A DNA stretch of 64,000 nucleotides from NCBI RefSeq assembly GCF_018457165.1, contig NZ_JAFMNX010000003.1, positions 248,001 through 312,000 on the forward strand. Reading direction: 5' to 3'. Below the pieces are notes generated by a model that saw nothing but the letters and a program-made list of their open reading frames with translations, was not told the DNA's origin and searched no databases. The stretch's first letter is position 1. The number at the start of each line of letters is the position of its first letter. The translations under genes were made by a program, and so were the position numbers. Shown piece after piece: positions 17,084 through 25,225 of this stretch. This DNA is from Tianweitania aestuarii. GTDB lineage: Bacteria; Pseudomonadota; Alphaproteobacteria; Rhizobiales; Rhizobiaceae.

Positions 17084-17761
17084 TCATTGCAGACCTGAGC
17101 CGAAACTGTCCTGGGAGCGGGCCAAGGCCATTTCGGTGATCGCGATCAGCGTATCGGCGCGCGTACGCAGATCCGGCGCCTCCAGCAGCGCCTGCTTTTC
17201 AGCCGCGCCGTACGGGGACATCATGGACAGCGCATTCACCAGCGTCGCGTTTTCTGCCCGGCTGACGCCTTCCCAATCGGCATCGAGCTCGTTGACTTCG
17301 AGATAGGCTTTCAGTGTCTTCAACAAAGCCGGCCGGTCGATCTCACCACTGCCGGCCTCCTCGTTGAGGTCGCCGACGAAAGGCGCGATGCGGCACATGC
17401 GATAGGCTGCCTTGTGCTCGATCTCTTCCGCTACACGAAAGCGGCAGATGCCCTGCAAGCCGATCAGGTAACGACCGTCACCCGTTTCGGCCAAAGACAC
17501 GAGCCGTCCAAGGCAACCGACGGCGCACAAGCTCGGCTCGCCATTGGCAAGCGTTCCGCCGTCGAGGCTTGGCTGGATCATGCCGATCAGCCGATCACCC
17601 CGACACGCCGCATCGATCAGTTTGAGATAGCGCGGCTCGAAAATGTTCAGCGGCATGCGTCCGCCAGGCAGCAGCAAGGCTGCCGACAGCGGAAAAATCG
17701 GGACCACCGAAGGTATATCTTCAGCGGTGCGGTAATGGGCATTGCCGGCCTGCACAAACAT
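17084..17761 (-). CDS. LON peptidase substrate-binding domain protein
   Basis: A 225-residue stand-alone Lon N-terminal (LAN) domain without ATPase or protease. The segment VVPIFPLSAALLLPGGRMPL followed by NIFEPRYLKLIDAACRGDR is the family signature. The C-terminal part is helical. Such proteins follow a CnoX-type thioredoxin gene and precede a Trm112 gene in many Rhizobiales, as here. A protein-quality role is plausible but not shown. Confidence 0.88.
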   Translation of the reverse strand: MFVQAGNAHYRTAEDIPSVVPIFPLSAALLLPGGRMPLNIFEPRYLKLIDAACRGDRLIGMIQPSLDGGTLANGEPSLCAVGCLGRLVSLAETGDGRYLIGLQGICRFRVAEEIEHKAAYRMCRIAPFVGDLNEEAGSGEIDRPALLKTLKAYLEVNELDADWEGVSRAENATLVNALSMMSPYGAAEKQALLEAPDLRTRADTLIAITEMALARSQDSFGSGLQ

Positions 17762-17830
17762 CTCCTCACGCCTGCCCCATGATGTGGAGCGTCCGTTCGG
17801 TTTCTCAAGACCGTTTGTGCAGGCTGCCGA

Positions 17831-18796
17831 TCAACGAAAAAGGAGACCCGAAAGCTTGCGGCGTGCCGAAAGCGTCGCACGGTCGGTCATGCCCCATGCT
17901 TCAAAGAACTTGAGCAACTGCTGACGCGCGCCATCTTCGCGCCATTCCCGGTCCGCTTTCATGATTGCCAGCAGCTGATCGGCTGCCTCGTCGCGGTTGC
18001 CGCGTGCATTGGCGATCAAAGCCAGATCGAAACGGGCGGCATGATCGGCCGGATCGGAATCGAGCCGACGCTGCAGCTCGTTTTCATCGCCAAGCTCGGC
18101 GATCTGGTCTGCCAGAGCGAATTTGGCGTGCAAAGCGGCAACACCGACATGGCCGGCCTTATCCTGCGGAACACGCTCGAGAAGTTCGCGCGCGGCATCC
18201 ACCTGTCCGACATCGAAATACAGGTTTGCCAGTCCGGCCAGCGCATCGACATTGGCTTCATCTTCGTCGAGCACAGCGGCGTAAAGATCGGCTGCAAGGG
18301 CTGCCTCACCGCGCGTCTTTGCTTCTTCCGCTTGGGTCAGGAGATCGGCCGTTCCACCGGCCATGTCTGCCGTCAGCTTGTCGATAAAAGCCTTGATCTG
18401 GGTTTCGGGCACCGCACCCATGAACCCATCCACCGGCTGACCGTTCTTGAACGCGATCACGGCAGGAATGGACTGGATGCCGAGCTGGCCCGCGATCGAC
18501 GGATGTTCGTCGATGTTCATCTTCACGAGCTTCACCGCACCGCGCGCGGCCTGAACCACGCGTTCCAGAACCGGCGTCAGCTGCTTGCACGGTCCGCACC
18601 ATGGTGCCCAGAAGTCGACCAGCACCGGCTGTGCGCGCGAGGCCTGGATCACATCGGCCGAAAAGCCGGACGTCGTCGTATCCTTGATGAGATCGCCACC
18701 TGCACCGCCACCGGCATTGAGATCGCCACCCAAGGTCACTGCGGTCTGGTAGGACTGCCCTTCGGTTGCATAGGGATTGCCGGCTTTATCGCTCAT
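17831..18796 (-). CDS. Thioredoxin-TPR co-chaperone (CnoX/YbbN family)
   Basis: A 321-residue cytoplasmic protein: a flexible Gly-rich N-terminus (1-45), a thioredoxin domain with the intact WCGPC site at residues 66-70, and a C-terminal helical TPR region (about 160-321). In E. coli CnoX the active site is altered; here both cysteines are present, so redox activity is likely along with holdase activity. It heads a run of three genes (CnoX, Lon-substrate domain, Trm112) on the minus strand. Confidence 0.92.
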   Translation of the reverse strand: MSDKAGNPYATEGQSYQTAVTLGGDLNAGGGAGGDLIKDTTTSGFSADVIQASRAQPVLVDFWAPWCGPCKQLTPVLERVVQAARGAVKLVKMNIDEHPSIAGQLGIQSIPAVIAFKNGQPVDGFMGAVPETQIKAFIDKLTADMAGGTADLLTQAEEAKTRGEAALAADLYAAVLDEDEANVDALAGLANLYFDVGQVDAARELLERVPQDKAGHVGVAALHAKFALADQIAELGDENELQRRLDSDPADHAARFDLALIANARGNRDEAADQLLAIMKADREWREDGARQQLLKFFEAWGMTDRATLSARRKLSGLLFR

Positions 18797-18854
18797 GAAA
18801 CATCCTTCCGGGCGTCAGCATTCATATCGTTCGGTTGGCTCAAGATGTGAGCAA

Positions 18855-19352
18855 TCAGCCGGTGATTTTCAAGACAAGAGGCGGATGATCGACGGCTGCA
18901 AGAAACGCCAGGAGATCGTTCTTTCCGATCGATGTCGTGGCTTCGTTGGTCAGCGGATGAGCGTTGATGATCGTGCTTTCCATTAAGCTGCTGTCGAGCA
19001 CCACCGTCACCTTGTTGTTGTCATCGTTGATCGCACCGAACACACAAACCGCGCCTGGCACGACGCCCAGGAGTTCCAGCAGCGCTTCCGGCTTTCCGAA
19101 CGAGACCTTGCCCGATGCGCCGATCAACTGGTGAACGGTCTTGAGATCGACCGTCGCCATTTCTTCCACCACCAGCAGGAAGTACCGATCCTTGCGGTCT
19201 TTCACGAAGAGGTTCTTCGTATGCGCACCGGGAATGTCGCCACGCAGATGCTGTGATTCTTCCACCGTATGCAGCGGCGGGTGATCAACCGTGCTGGTCT
19301 GGATGCCGAGCTGGTCGAGCTTCGCCAGCAATCCGTCTCGATTCACACGCAT
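18855..19352 (-). CDS. proX: Prolyl-tRNA editing protein ProX
   Basis: A 165-residue trans-editing deacylase that removes alanine from mischarged Ala-tRNA(Pro). The conserved opening is VDHPPLHTVEESQHLRGDIP, followed by GAHTKNLFVKDRKDRYFLLV with the key lysine, and then VVPGAVCVFGAINDDNNKV. These are the features of the ProXp-ala/PrdX branch. The start at 19352 is chosen because GGGAGAG lies just before it; an ATG seven codons upstream has no such site. Confidence 0.92.
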   Translation of the reverse strand: MRVNRDGLLAKLDQLGIQTSTVDHPPLHTVEESQHLRGDIPGAHTKNLFVKDRKDRYFLLVVEEMATVDLKTVHQLIGASGKVSFGKPEALLELLGVVPGAVCVFGAINDDNNKVTVVLDSSLMESTIINAHPLTNEATTSIGKNDLLAFLAAVDHPPLVLKITG

Positions 19353-19493
19353 TCGCTCTCCCATGCTTTCCAAACCGGTGCGTCAGCAACGTTCCGTAAA
19401 GGCAGCAGAAACCGTGCGCAAGCATGCGAAATTCCTGTTGCAATCGAAAAAGCTTTCGGCCATATAGGCGCGGCTTGCGGCGTTGCCGTGTGA

Positions 19494-19568
19494 GCGGGTG
19501 TAGCTCAGGGGTAGAGCACAACCTTGCCAAGGTTGGGGTCGGGCGTTCGAATCGCCTCACCCGCTCCA
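19494..19568 (+). tRNA. tRNA-Gly (anticodon GCC)
   Basis: The acceptor arms GCGGGTG and CACCCGC pair perfectly, with discriminator T and an encoded CCA. The D arm (AGCTCAGGGGTAGAGC), anticodon arm (CCTTGCCAAGG, anticodon at 19526-19528) and T arm (GGGCGTTCGAATCGCC) all fold. Anticodon GCC reads GGC and GGT. Confidence 0.97.
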
Positions 19569-19595
19569 ATCTTCCTTAGGGAAGTTCAAGCATTC

Positions 19596-19623
19596 AAAAA
19601 GTCGCCTTCGGGCGGCTTTTTTG
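19596..19623 (+). terminator. Rho-independent terminator after tRNA-Gly
   Basis: GTCGCC-TTCG-GGCGGC forms a six-pair hairpin with a stable UUCG-type loop, between an A run and seven Ts. It begins 27 bases after the tRNA. Confidence 0.85.
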
Positions 19624-19737
19624 TTGTTCGGCTCTGAGTTGCCAGCGTGCTTCCGTTTTGTTGAAGTCTCCGCCATTGACGCCTGCAGTGACACGTCATC
19701 TCATGGCGAGCCCTGGAGCCGGATCGAAGCCGAACAA

Positions 19738-20199
19738 ATGAGACAATCGCCTGCGCCAGACGGCACTCTGGACCTCGGGGAACTCCCTGAAATCCTCGGC
19801 TATCTCTTGCGATTGTCGGCAAGGGCGTCCGATCAATTGGTGCTTCCCGTTCTTCGGGAAAACGGTTTTACGCGCGCCGAAGTCACCGCACTTCTGATTG
19901 TCTGCTACAACCCGGATCGCTCCTTGCAGGCGCTTGCACGCGCCATTGGCATCGAAATGCCCGCTACGCAGCGTCTGCTGAACGCCTTGCACACCAAGGG
20001 TCATGTCACGCGTCGCAACGCGGAACATGATCGCCGCCTCACGCTCTATCGTGCAACAGAAAGCGGGCACCTCGAAGCAGAGCGGATGAAGAGGCTTTCA
20101 AACCAGCAGGATCGCCGGCTGCTGGAAGGGCTCACCACAGAAGAACAGCAGGAGCTTTTCCGCTTGCTCAGGCATATCAGCCGACCGTCGAGCACCTAG
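19738..20199 (+). CDS. MarR-family transcriptional regulator
   Basis: A 153-residue winged-helix regulator. The DNA-binding segment is NGFTRAEVTALLIVCYN, SLQALARAIGIEMPATQRLL and the wing VTRRNAEHDRRLTLYRATES, which ends in the DRR motif typical of MarR. The frame extends 39 codons upstream to a TTG inside the tRNA terminator, which is not credible, so the ATG at 19738 is used. It is followed by an M20 hydrolase and an MFS transporter on the same strand, which it may control. Confidence 0.88.
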   Translation: MRQSPAPDGTLDLGELPEILGYLLRLSARASDQLVLPVLRENGFTRAEVTALLIVCYNPDRSLQALARAIGIEMPATQRLLNALHTKGHVTRRNAEHDRRLTLYRATESGHLEAERMKRLSNQQDRRLLEGLTTEEQQELFRLLRHISRPSST

Positions 20200-20238
20200 C
20201 GCAAATCAGGAAGTCGGCTCTTGCCGCCTGGCCGATTA

Positions 20239-20253
20239 CTTACTTATGGTAAG
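20239..20253. promoter_or_regulatory. Short inverted repeat before the M20 gene
   Basis: CTTAC-N5-GTAAG (CTTACTTATGGTAAG) lies 24 bases before the hydrolase start, in an AT-richer patch. The size fits a MarR half-site pair and the regulator is encoded directly upstream, but five-base arms can arise by chance. Confidence 0.35.
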
Positions 20254-20276
20254 CATTTCAGTTGGAGATGTTTTCC

Positions 20277-21485
20277 ATGCCGCCCTCACCCTCGCAGCAC
20301 GCCGCCGATGCTCTCCTCATCAACGGGCAATCGCTGCGATCGATCCGCCACCACATCCACCAGAATCCCGAGCTTTGCTACGAAGAGCATCAAACGGCTG
20401 ACTTCATCGCTGCCGCTTTGGATGCACTGGCAATTCCCTACGAGCGGGGATTGGGGGGAACGGGCATCGTGGCAACGTTGACCGGGTCCGGCAGCCGGGA
20501 TGCAGGGCAAGCGCCGGTGATCGGCTTTCGTGCGGAACTGGATGCACTGCCTTTAACGGAACAGAACGACTTCGCGCATCGCTCGCTCGTTCAAGGCAAG
20601 AAGCATGGCTGCGGCCATGATGGTCATATGACCATGCTGCTCGGTTTGGCTGCCTGGCTTTCGCAGAACCGCGACTTTGCAGGCACGGTGCGCTTCATCT
20701 TCCAGCCGGCGGAAGAAGGTGGTGCAGGTGCGCGTCGGATGATCGAAGACGGGCTGCTCGAGGCTTTTCCGATGGACCGGATCTTCTCCTTGCACAATTG
20801 GCCCGACCTGCCAGCAGGAACCGTGGGCGTGATGCCCGGCCCCATCATGGCGGGTGGGCAGATGATCGAGGTGACTGTACGAGGACAAGGCGGACACGGC
20901 GCCACCCCTTATGCCTGCACAGATCAGCTCAACATCGCTGTCCAGATCCTCAACCAGATGCATGTGTTCATGGCGCGCCGGCTTCCGCCCTTCAGCCCGG
21001 CGGTTCTGACCATTACACGCTTTACGGGGGGTGAAGCCATGAACGTGATACCGGATCAGGTGCACTTCGACGGCACCATCCGTATTCTGGACGACGTAGC
21101 GGCGAACATCATCCGCACGGAACTGCCATCCTTGATCGAAGGCATAGCCCGCAGCTGGGGCGTCGAGGCCGACGTCACGCTGACGGACTTCTATCCCGTC
21201 ACGTCGAGCAACGCCTCGGCTGCCGAGCTCGTCGAAACGGCCGCGAGAAACATCGGCCTGAAGGTTGAAACATCCGCCACCGGGTTGCGGCCGGCCATGA
21301 CCAGCGAAGACTTTTCGTTCCTGCTGCAGAAAGTGCCTGGCTGTTATTTCTGGCTGGGCCAAGGTGGTGAACACGGCCTGCATCATCCGTCCTACGACTT
21401 CAATGATGACGTCCTGCCGACAGGCGTGATGCTTTACGCGGAGATCGCGCGACTTGCCTTGGACCAAGGCAAGATCGACGGGTGA
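20277..21485 (+). CDS. M20-family amidohydrolase (aminoacylase/hippurate-hydrolase type)
   Basis: A 402-residue metal-dependent hydrolase of the M20D branch, which cleaves N-acyl or amide bonds of small amino-acid conjugates. Visible motifs are HIHQNPELCYEEHQTADFI, GFRAELDALPLTEQN, KKHGCGHDGHMTMLLGLA (metal-binding Cys and His), FQPAEEGGAGARRMIEDG (catalytic and metal Glu) and RPAMTSEDFSFLLQKVPG. The ATG at 20277 is nine bases after GGAG, so it is preferred over two starts a few codons upstream. The exact substrate is not predictable; the neighbouring transporter may import it. Confidence 0.92.
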   Translation: MPPSPSQHAADALLINGQSLRSIRHHIHQNPELCYEEHQTADFIAAALDALAIPYERGLGGTGIVATLTGSGSRDAGQAPVIGFRAELDALPLTEQNDFAHRSLVQGKKHGCGHDGHMTMLLGLAAWLSQNRDFAGTVRFIFQPAEEGGAGARRMIEDGLLEAFPMDRIFSLHNWPDLPAGTVGVMPGPIMAGGQMIEVTVRGQGGHGATPYACTDQLNIAVQILNQMHVFMARRLPPFSPAVLTITRFTGGEAMNVIPDQVHFDGTIRILDDVAANIIRTELPSLIEGIARSWGVEADVTLTDFYPVTSSNASAAELVETAARNIGLKVETSATGLRPAMTSEDFSFLLQKVPGCYFWLGQGGEHGLHHPSYDFNDDVLPTGVMLYAEIARLALDQGKIDG

Positions 21486-21525
21486 ATCGAGCTCACACGG
21501 TCAAAGACAAACGAGGGGTACAAAG

Positions 21526-22812
21526 ATGACGACGCACTCTCCTGCTCGGCCGGACGGACATGTCAGCCGGGGAAAAACGATAAAAACAATCGTGGCCATT
21601 TCCATCGGCAATGCGCTGGAATGGTTCGACCTCGCTGTGTACGGCTTTCTGGCCGCAACGATTGCGAAACTGTTCTTTCCGACCGGGAATGACGTTTATT
21701 CGCTTCTTCTGACGCTCGCCACCTTTGGCGTCGCCTTCATCATGCGGCCGCTGGGGTCCGTGGTGATCGGGGCCTATGCCGATCGCGCCGGGCGCAAGAA
21801 GGCGCTGACCCTGTCCATCACCCTGATGCTGATCGGCACGCTCGCGGTTGCGGTTGCGCCGACCTATGCTCAAGCTGGCCTGCTCGGGTCCGTAATCCTG
21901 GTTCTGGCGCGTCTCGTGCAGGGCTTTTCGGCTGGCGGTGAGTTCGGCTCGGCGACCGCATTCCTGTCGGAAATGAACCCGAAGAAGCGCGGTCTATATT
22001 CGAGCTGGCAGTTTGCATCGCAGGGTTTGGTGACGATCTTCGCTTCCGCCTTCGGTGTTTATCTGAGCACCGGCCTGACGCCCGAGCAGCTTGAAAACTG
22101 GGGCTGGCGCCTGCCCTTCATCTTCGGGCTCCTGATCGGCCCCGTCGCGATCTACATTCGCCGCAACATGCGCGAATCGGAAGAATTCGTGGATTTGAGC
22201 GAGCAAGGCGAGACGGGCACCCTTTCCGGCACCGTTTCCACGCAAAGACGCAATCTCCTGCTTTCGTTCGGGCTCGTGGTTCTTCTGACCACGATGGCGT
22301 ATACCCTCCTCTTCCTGCCGGCCTATGCGGTCCGTCAGCTTGGCTTGCCTGCCGCCGCCGGGTTCACGGGCACGTTGATCATGGGTTTCATCCAGGTCGC
22401 CTTGACGCCTGTGTTCGGAGCCTTTTCTGACCGGATCGGCCGAACACCCACGATGCTCCTTGCTTCGCTGGCCATTCTGGTGGGCATCATCCCTGCCTTC
22501 ATCTACCTCAACGGACATATCTCTGCCTTCAGCTTCCAGCTGGTTCTGGCAGGGCTTGCGGTGGCCATGGCGGCTTATTCCGGCCCACTGGCTGCGATGA
22601 TGGCGGAGTTGTTTCCGACCCGTTCGCGTGGTGCCGGCTTGTCGATGAGCTATAGTTTCGCTGTGGCGATCTTCGGCGGCTTTGCACCGTTCATCATTGC
22701 CTGGATGATCGAGCTGACGGGCTCTAACCTGGCGCCGGCCATCTATCTGGCCTGTGCCGCGGCAATCAGCCTGGTGACGCTGATCTCAATTAGGCGCACC
22801 GGGCATCGCTGA
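21526..22812 (+). CDS. MFS transporter, metabolite:proton symporter (MHS) type
   Basis: A 428-residue inner-membrane carrier with twelve hydrophobic segments. The opening SIGNALEWFDLAVYGFLA, the loop RPLGSVVIGAYADRAGRKKA and QGFSAGGEFGSATAFLSEMN are signatures of the MHS branch, which includes ProP, KgtP and citrate carriers. Start chosen at 21526, after GAGGGG. It lies 40 bases after the M20 hydrolase on the same strand, so import of a conjugated amino acid or organic acid followed by hydrolysis is a reasonable reading. Confidence 0.9.
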   Translation: MTTHSPARPDGHVSRGKTIKTIVAISIGNALEWFDLAVYGFLAATIAKLFFPTGNDVYSLLLTLATFGVAFIMRPLGSVVIGAYADRAGRKKALTLSITLMLIGTLAVAVAPTYAQAGLLGSVILVLARLVQGFSAGGEFGSATAFLSEMNPKKRGLYSSWQFASQGLVTIFASAFGVYLSTGLTPEQLENWGWRLPFIFGLLIGPVAIYIRRNMRESEEFVDLSEQGETGTLSGTVSTQRRNLLLSFGLVVLLTTMAYTLLFLPAYAVRQLGLPAAAGFTGTLIMGFIQVALTPVFGAFSDRIGRTPTMLLASLAILVGIIPAFIYLNGHISAFSFQLVLAGLAVAMAAYSGPLAAMMAELFPTRSRGAGLSMSYSFAVAIFGGFAPFIIAWMIELTGSNLAPAIYLACAAAISLVTLISIRRTGHR

Positions 22813-22816
22813 TGCT

Positions 22817-22858
22817 CCATCAAGATCGTGCCGGCGTGTGTCGGCATGATCTTGATGG
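22817..22858. terminator. Long inverted repeat between convergent genes
   Basis: A 17-bp hairpin: CCATCAAGATCGTGCCG and CGGCATGATCTTGATGG, with one G-T mismatch and an eight-base loop. There is no T run on either side. It lies between the convergent MFS and CdsA-like genes, four bases past the MFS stop, and could end both transcripts or protect their 3' ends. Confidence 0.6.
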
Positions 22859-22870
22859 GCACACGTCAGA

Positions 22871-23809
22871 TCAGACCGCGAAGTAGTAGTTCACCAGATG
22901 GAAGAACAGCGGCGCTGCGTAGGTGACGGAGTCCATGCGGTCGAGCGCGCCGCCATGGCCTTCGATCATACGGCCCCAATCCTTGGCGCCCATCGAACGT
23001 TTCACAGCTGACAGAACGAGCCCGCCGCAGAAGCCGGCCAGCACGATCGCCAATGCCATGCCGGCTGCCTGCAGCGGCGTAAAAGGCGTGATCCAGAATA
23101 GGCCGGCACCCAGCAAGGTGGCAGCCAGGCCGCCGCCGACAAAGCCCTCCCACGTCTTATTGGGGCTGACTACGGGTGCGATTTTGTGTCGGCCGAACAG
23201 CTTGCCAAAGATGTATTGCAGCACATCACTGGCCTGGACCACGGTCACCAGGAAGAACAACAAGAGCACGCCCTTGTTTTCGAAGCCGGGGATACGCAGC
23301 AGCAGCAAAGCCGGTGCGTGACTGATGCAATACACCGTCAGCAGCAGGGCCCATTGAAGCTTGGCCGTTCGAGCCAGGAAGTCGTCGGTGTCGTGGCGAA
23401 GCACGGCCAGAACCGGCAGCAGCAAAAAGGCATAAACGGGAATGGCGATCGAAAACAGCGACTGCCAGTCGATCGCGATGAGCAGATATTGCAGCGGCAG
23501 AAAAACATAGAAGGCAAAGGCAAGCGCGCTGTGATCGCCCGCCTTGGTGGGCGTCAGCGAGATAAACTCACGCAAGCAGTAGAACGAGGTCAGCGCAAAC
23601 AGCACGAGCGTGATGCCCTTACCGAAAACAAAGGCGACGGCAAAGATCGCGACCATCAGCCACCACGCCCGTATCCGTGCATTGAGGTTGTCGACCGTTG
23701 CGCGCGCTTCGGTGCTTTGGGCGCGACGGCCGAGGATCTGACCGATCAGGGTTGCGGTGGTGAGAACAGCGATGAGCCCGATAAAAAGGGTGACCAGCGT
23801 CGGATCCAT
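22871..23809 (-). CDS. CdsA-family phosphatidate cytidylyltransferase (paralogue type)
   Basis: A 312-residue polytopic protein (about eight hydrophobic segments) that makes CDP-diacylglycerol from phosphatidate and CTP. The conserved SPNKTWEGFVGGG and the C-terminal signature KRSMGAKDWGRMIEGHGG then ALDRMD carry the expected Lys, Asp and His. Two positions of the signature differ from the usual form (Glu for Pro/Gly before GHGG, Ala after it). The housekeeping cdsA normally sits with uppS and dxr; here the neighbours are an acyltransferase and a CDP-alcohol phosphotransferase, like the ynbAB cluster of E. coli, so this is probably a second copy. Confidence 0.88.
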   Translation of the reverse strand: MDPTLVTLFIGLIAVLTTATLIGQILGRRAQSTEARATVDNLNARIRAWWLMVAIFAVAFVFGKGITLVLFALTSFYCLREFISLTPTKAGDHSALAFAFYVFLPLQYLLIAIDWQSLFSIAIPVYAFLLLPVLAVLRHDTDDFLARTAKLQWALLLTVYCISHAPALLLLRIPGFENKGVLLLFFLVTVVQASDVLQYIFGKLFGRHKIAPVVSPNKTWEGFVGGGLAATLLGAGLFWITPFTPLQAAGMALAIVLAGFCGGLVLSAVKRSMGAKDWGRMIEGHGGALDRMDSVTYAAPLFFHLVNYYFAV

Positions 23810-24420
23810 CAGTTCACCTCCGCCAGCGCGACGATGGCCTCACGCGCACGCTCCAGAAACGCTTCCTTCGTTTCGCCGGCCTTGATGAAGAGTGGTGTGC
23901 CGAAGCGCACATGGCAGGAAATCGGAACCGGCAAAAAGGCACCGCGCGGAAACGCGCGTGACATGTTTTCAAGATAAACCGGCACGAGCTCGACCTGCGG
24001 GAAACGCGTGGCCAATCGAAACAGGCCCGACTTGAACGCTGCAGGCAGTTTCTCGCCGCCACGGGTCCCTTCCGGAAAGATGATCAGCGAGTGCCCGGAT
24101 TGCAGAGTGTCTTCCAGTGGCGCAAGCGGATCCTGGCCGGATGCGGGCCCGCCGCCGCTCCGGTCAACCAATACAGCGTTCAGGAGATCAAGCGCCACAG
24201 CGCGGCGCAAACGCCCCTTGCCCCAATAGTCTGCCGCCGCAACAGGATGCGTCGTCGGGCGCAGGCGCGTCGGAATTGCTGCCCAAAGCAGGATCGTATC
24301 GAGATGGCTGCCATGGTTGGCAAAGTAGATGCGCTGCCGAAGGGATGGCTGCGTGCCGAGCCATTCCGGTCGCCCGCCAACAAGAAAGCGGGCCAGTCCG
24401 ATCAGGATGTGGTCGATCAT
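23809..24420 (-). CDS. PlsC-type 1-acyl-glycerol-3-phosphate acyltransferase
   Basis: A 203-residue acyltransferase predicted to add the second acyl chain to lysophosphatidate at the inner membrane. The HX4D catalytic motif is FANHGSHLDTILLW near residue 35, and the phosphate-binding motif is IFPEGTRGGEKLP near residue 115. The ATG at 24420 overlaps the stop of the upstream gene by four bases, so it is preferred over a start 18 codons upstream. Its stop shares a base with the CdsA-like start. The tight packing shows a three-gene operon. Confidence 0.88.
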   Translation of the reverse strand: MIDHILIGLARFLVGGRPEWLGTQPSLRQRIYFANHGSHLDTILLWAAIPTRLRPTTHPVAAADYWGKGRLRRAVALDLLNAVLVDRSGGGPASGQDPLAPLEDTLQSGHSLIIFPEGTRGGEKLPAAFKSGLFRLATRFPQVELVPVYLENMSRAFPRGAFLPVPISCHVRFGTPLFIKAGETKEAFLERAREAIVALAEVN

Positions 24421-25076
24421 GCCCGGTCCTTCAAACGCGCGCTCATGCCACCGATGCGGCGTGCACAGGTCCATGCCGTGCCGGCGATGACTACGGCCAG
24501 GACGATGATCGGGCTGTAAAGCGTGTGCAGCAGCACGACTTCCAGGAAAGCCAGCACACCGCCGATCGTCAACGCGGCCATGCGCTGCGGCTTGGCCATC
24601 GGGCCGCGAAAATCCTGTCCAAACCCCAGAGACGCGCCGAATGCACGAAGATAGGCGGTCATCACAGCGAGAATGGCGGCGACATATCCGAGTTCCGGAA
24701 GACCGGCACCATAGCCGAAGCCGATAAGCAGGAAACTGTCTTCGAAGCGATCGGGGATCTCATTGAACAAGGCGCCCGTGGGCGACCCACGACCACCTTC
24801 CACTGCCACCATGCCGTCGAGCAGATTGCACAACAAGCGCAGTTGCACCATCAGCGCTCCCATAAGGAACAGCCAGGGGTGAAGAGGACCATAGGCGAAG
24901 GCGAGCCCACCGAGGGCCGCGAAAACAATGCCCGTGGCTGACACGGCATTCGGCGTGGCCGATGTCCTGAGAAGCAATCTCGCCAGCCCCTGTGCCCACC
25001 CGGTGCTCCGCGACGCTAAAGGCCGGCGATCAGCCGTAGCCTGCTCGTTCCCTCGTTCCGGCATCGCGTCCCCCAT
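24417..25076 (-). CDS. CDP-alcohol phosphatidyltransferase family protein with altered motif
   Basis: A 219-residue membrane protein with about six hydrophobic segments, first gene of the lipid trio. The family motif is D-x2-DG-x2-AR-x8-9-G-x8-9-D-x3-D. Here the corresponding stretch is NLLDGMVAVEGGRGSPTGAL followed by FNEIPDRFED. The first Asp is Asn (codon AAT, checked on the bases) and AR is AV, while the second Asp and the DRFED pair are kept. A headgroup transferase role is the best guess, but metal binding may be changed. The nearest arrangement I know is YnbA of E. coli. Confidence 0.8.
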   Translation of the reverse strand: MGDAMPERGNEQATADRRPLASRSTGWAQGLARLLLRTSATPNAVSATGIVFAALGGLAFAYGPLHPWLFLMGALMVQLRLLCNLLDGMVAVEGGRGSPTGALFNEIPDRFEDSFLLIGFGYGAGLPELGYVAAILAVMTAYLRAFGASLGFGQDFRGPMAKPQRMAALTIGGVLAFLEVVLLHTLYSPIIVLAVVIAGTAWTCARRIGGMSARLKDRA

Positions 25077-25225
25077 ATGAGCCTCGGCTCACCCGATAGC
25101 CGGGTTCAATGGCGAAAACCAGTGTCGATGCCGCAGCGGCAAGTCGTGCGGGTAGTGTCCTCACCGCGTGACATGCCGGGGGTTGTTCAGCTACGACCTC
25201 CGGTGAGTGAAACACTGATTTTCCC

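Noticed and set aside
19621-19737. Upstream extension of the MarR gene to a TTG
   Set aside because: The TTG is inside the T run of the tRNA terminator and has no ribosome site; the ATG at 19738 gives the normal family length.
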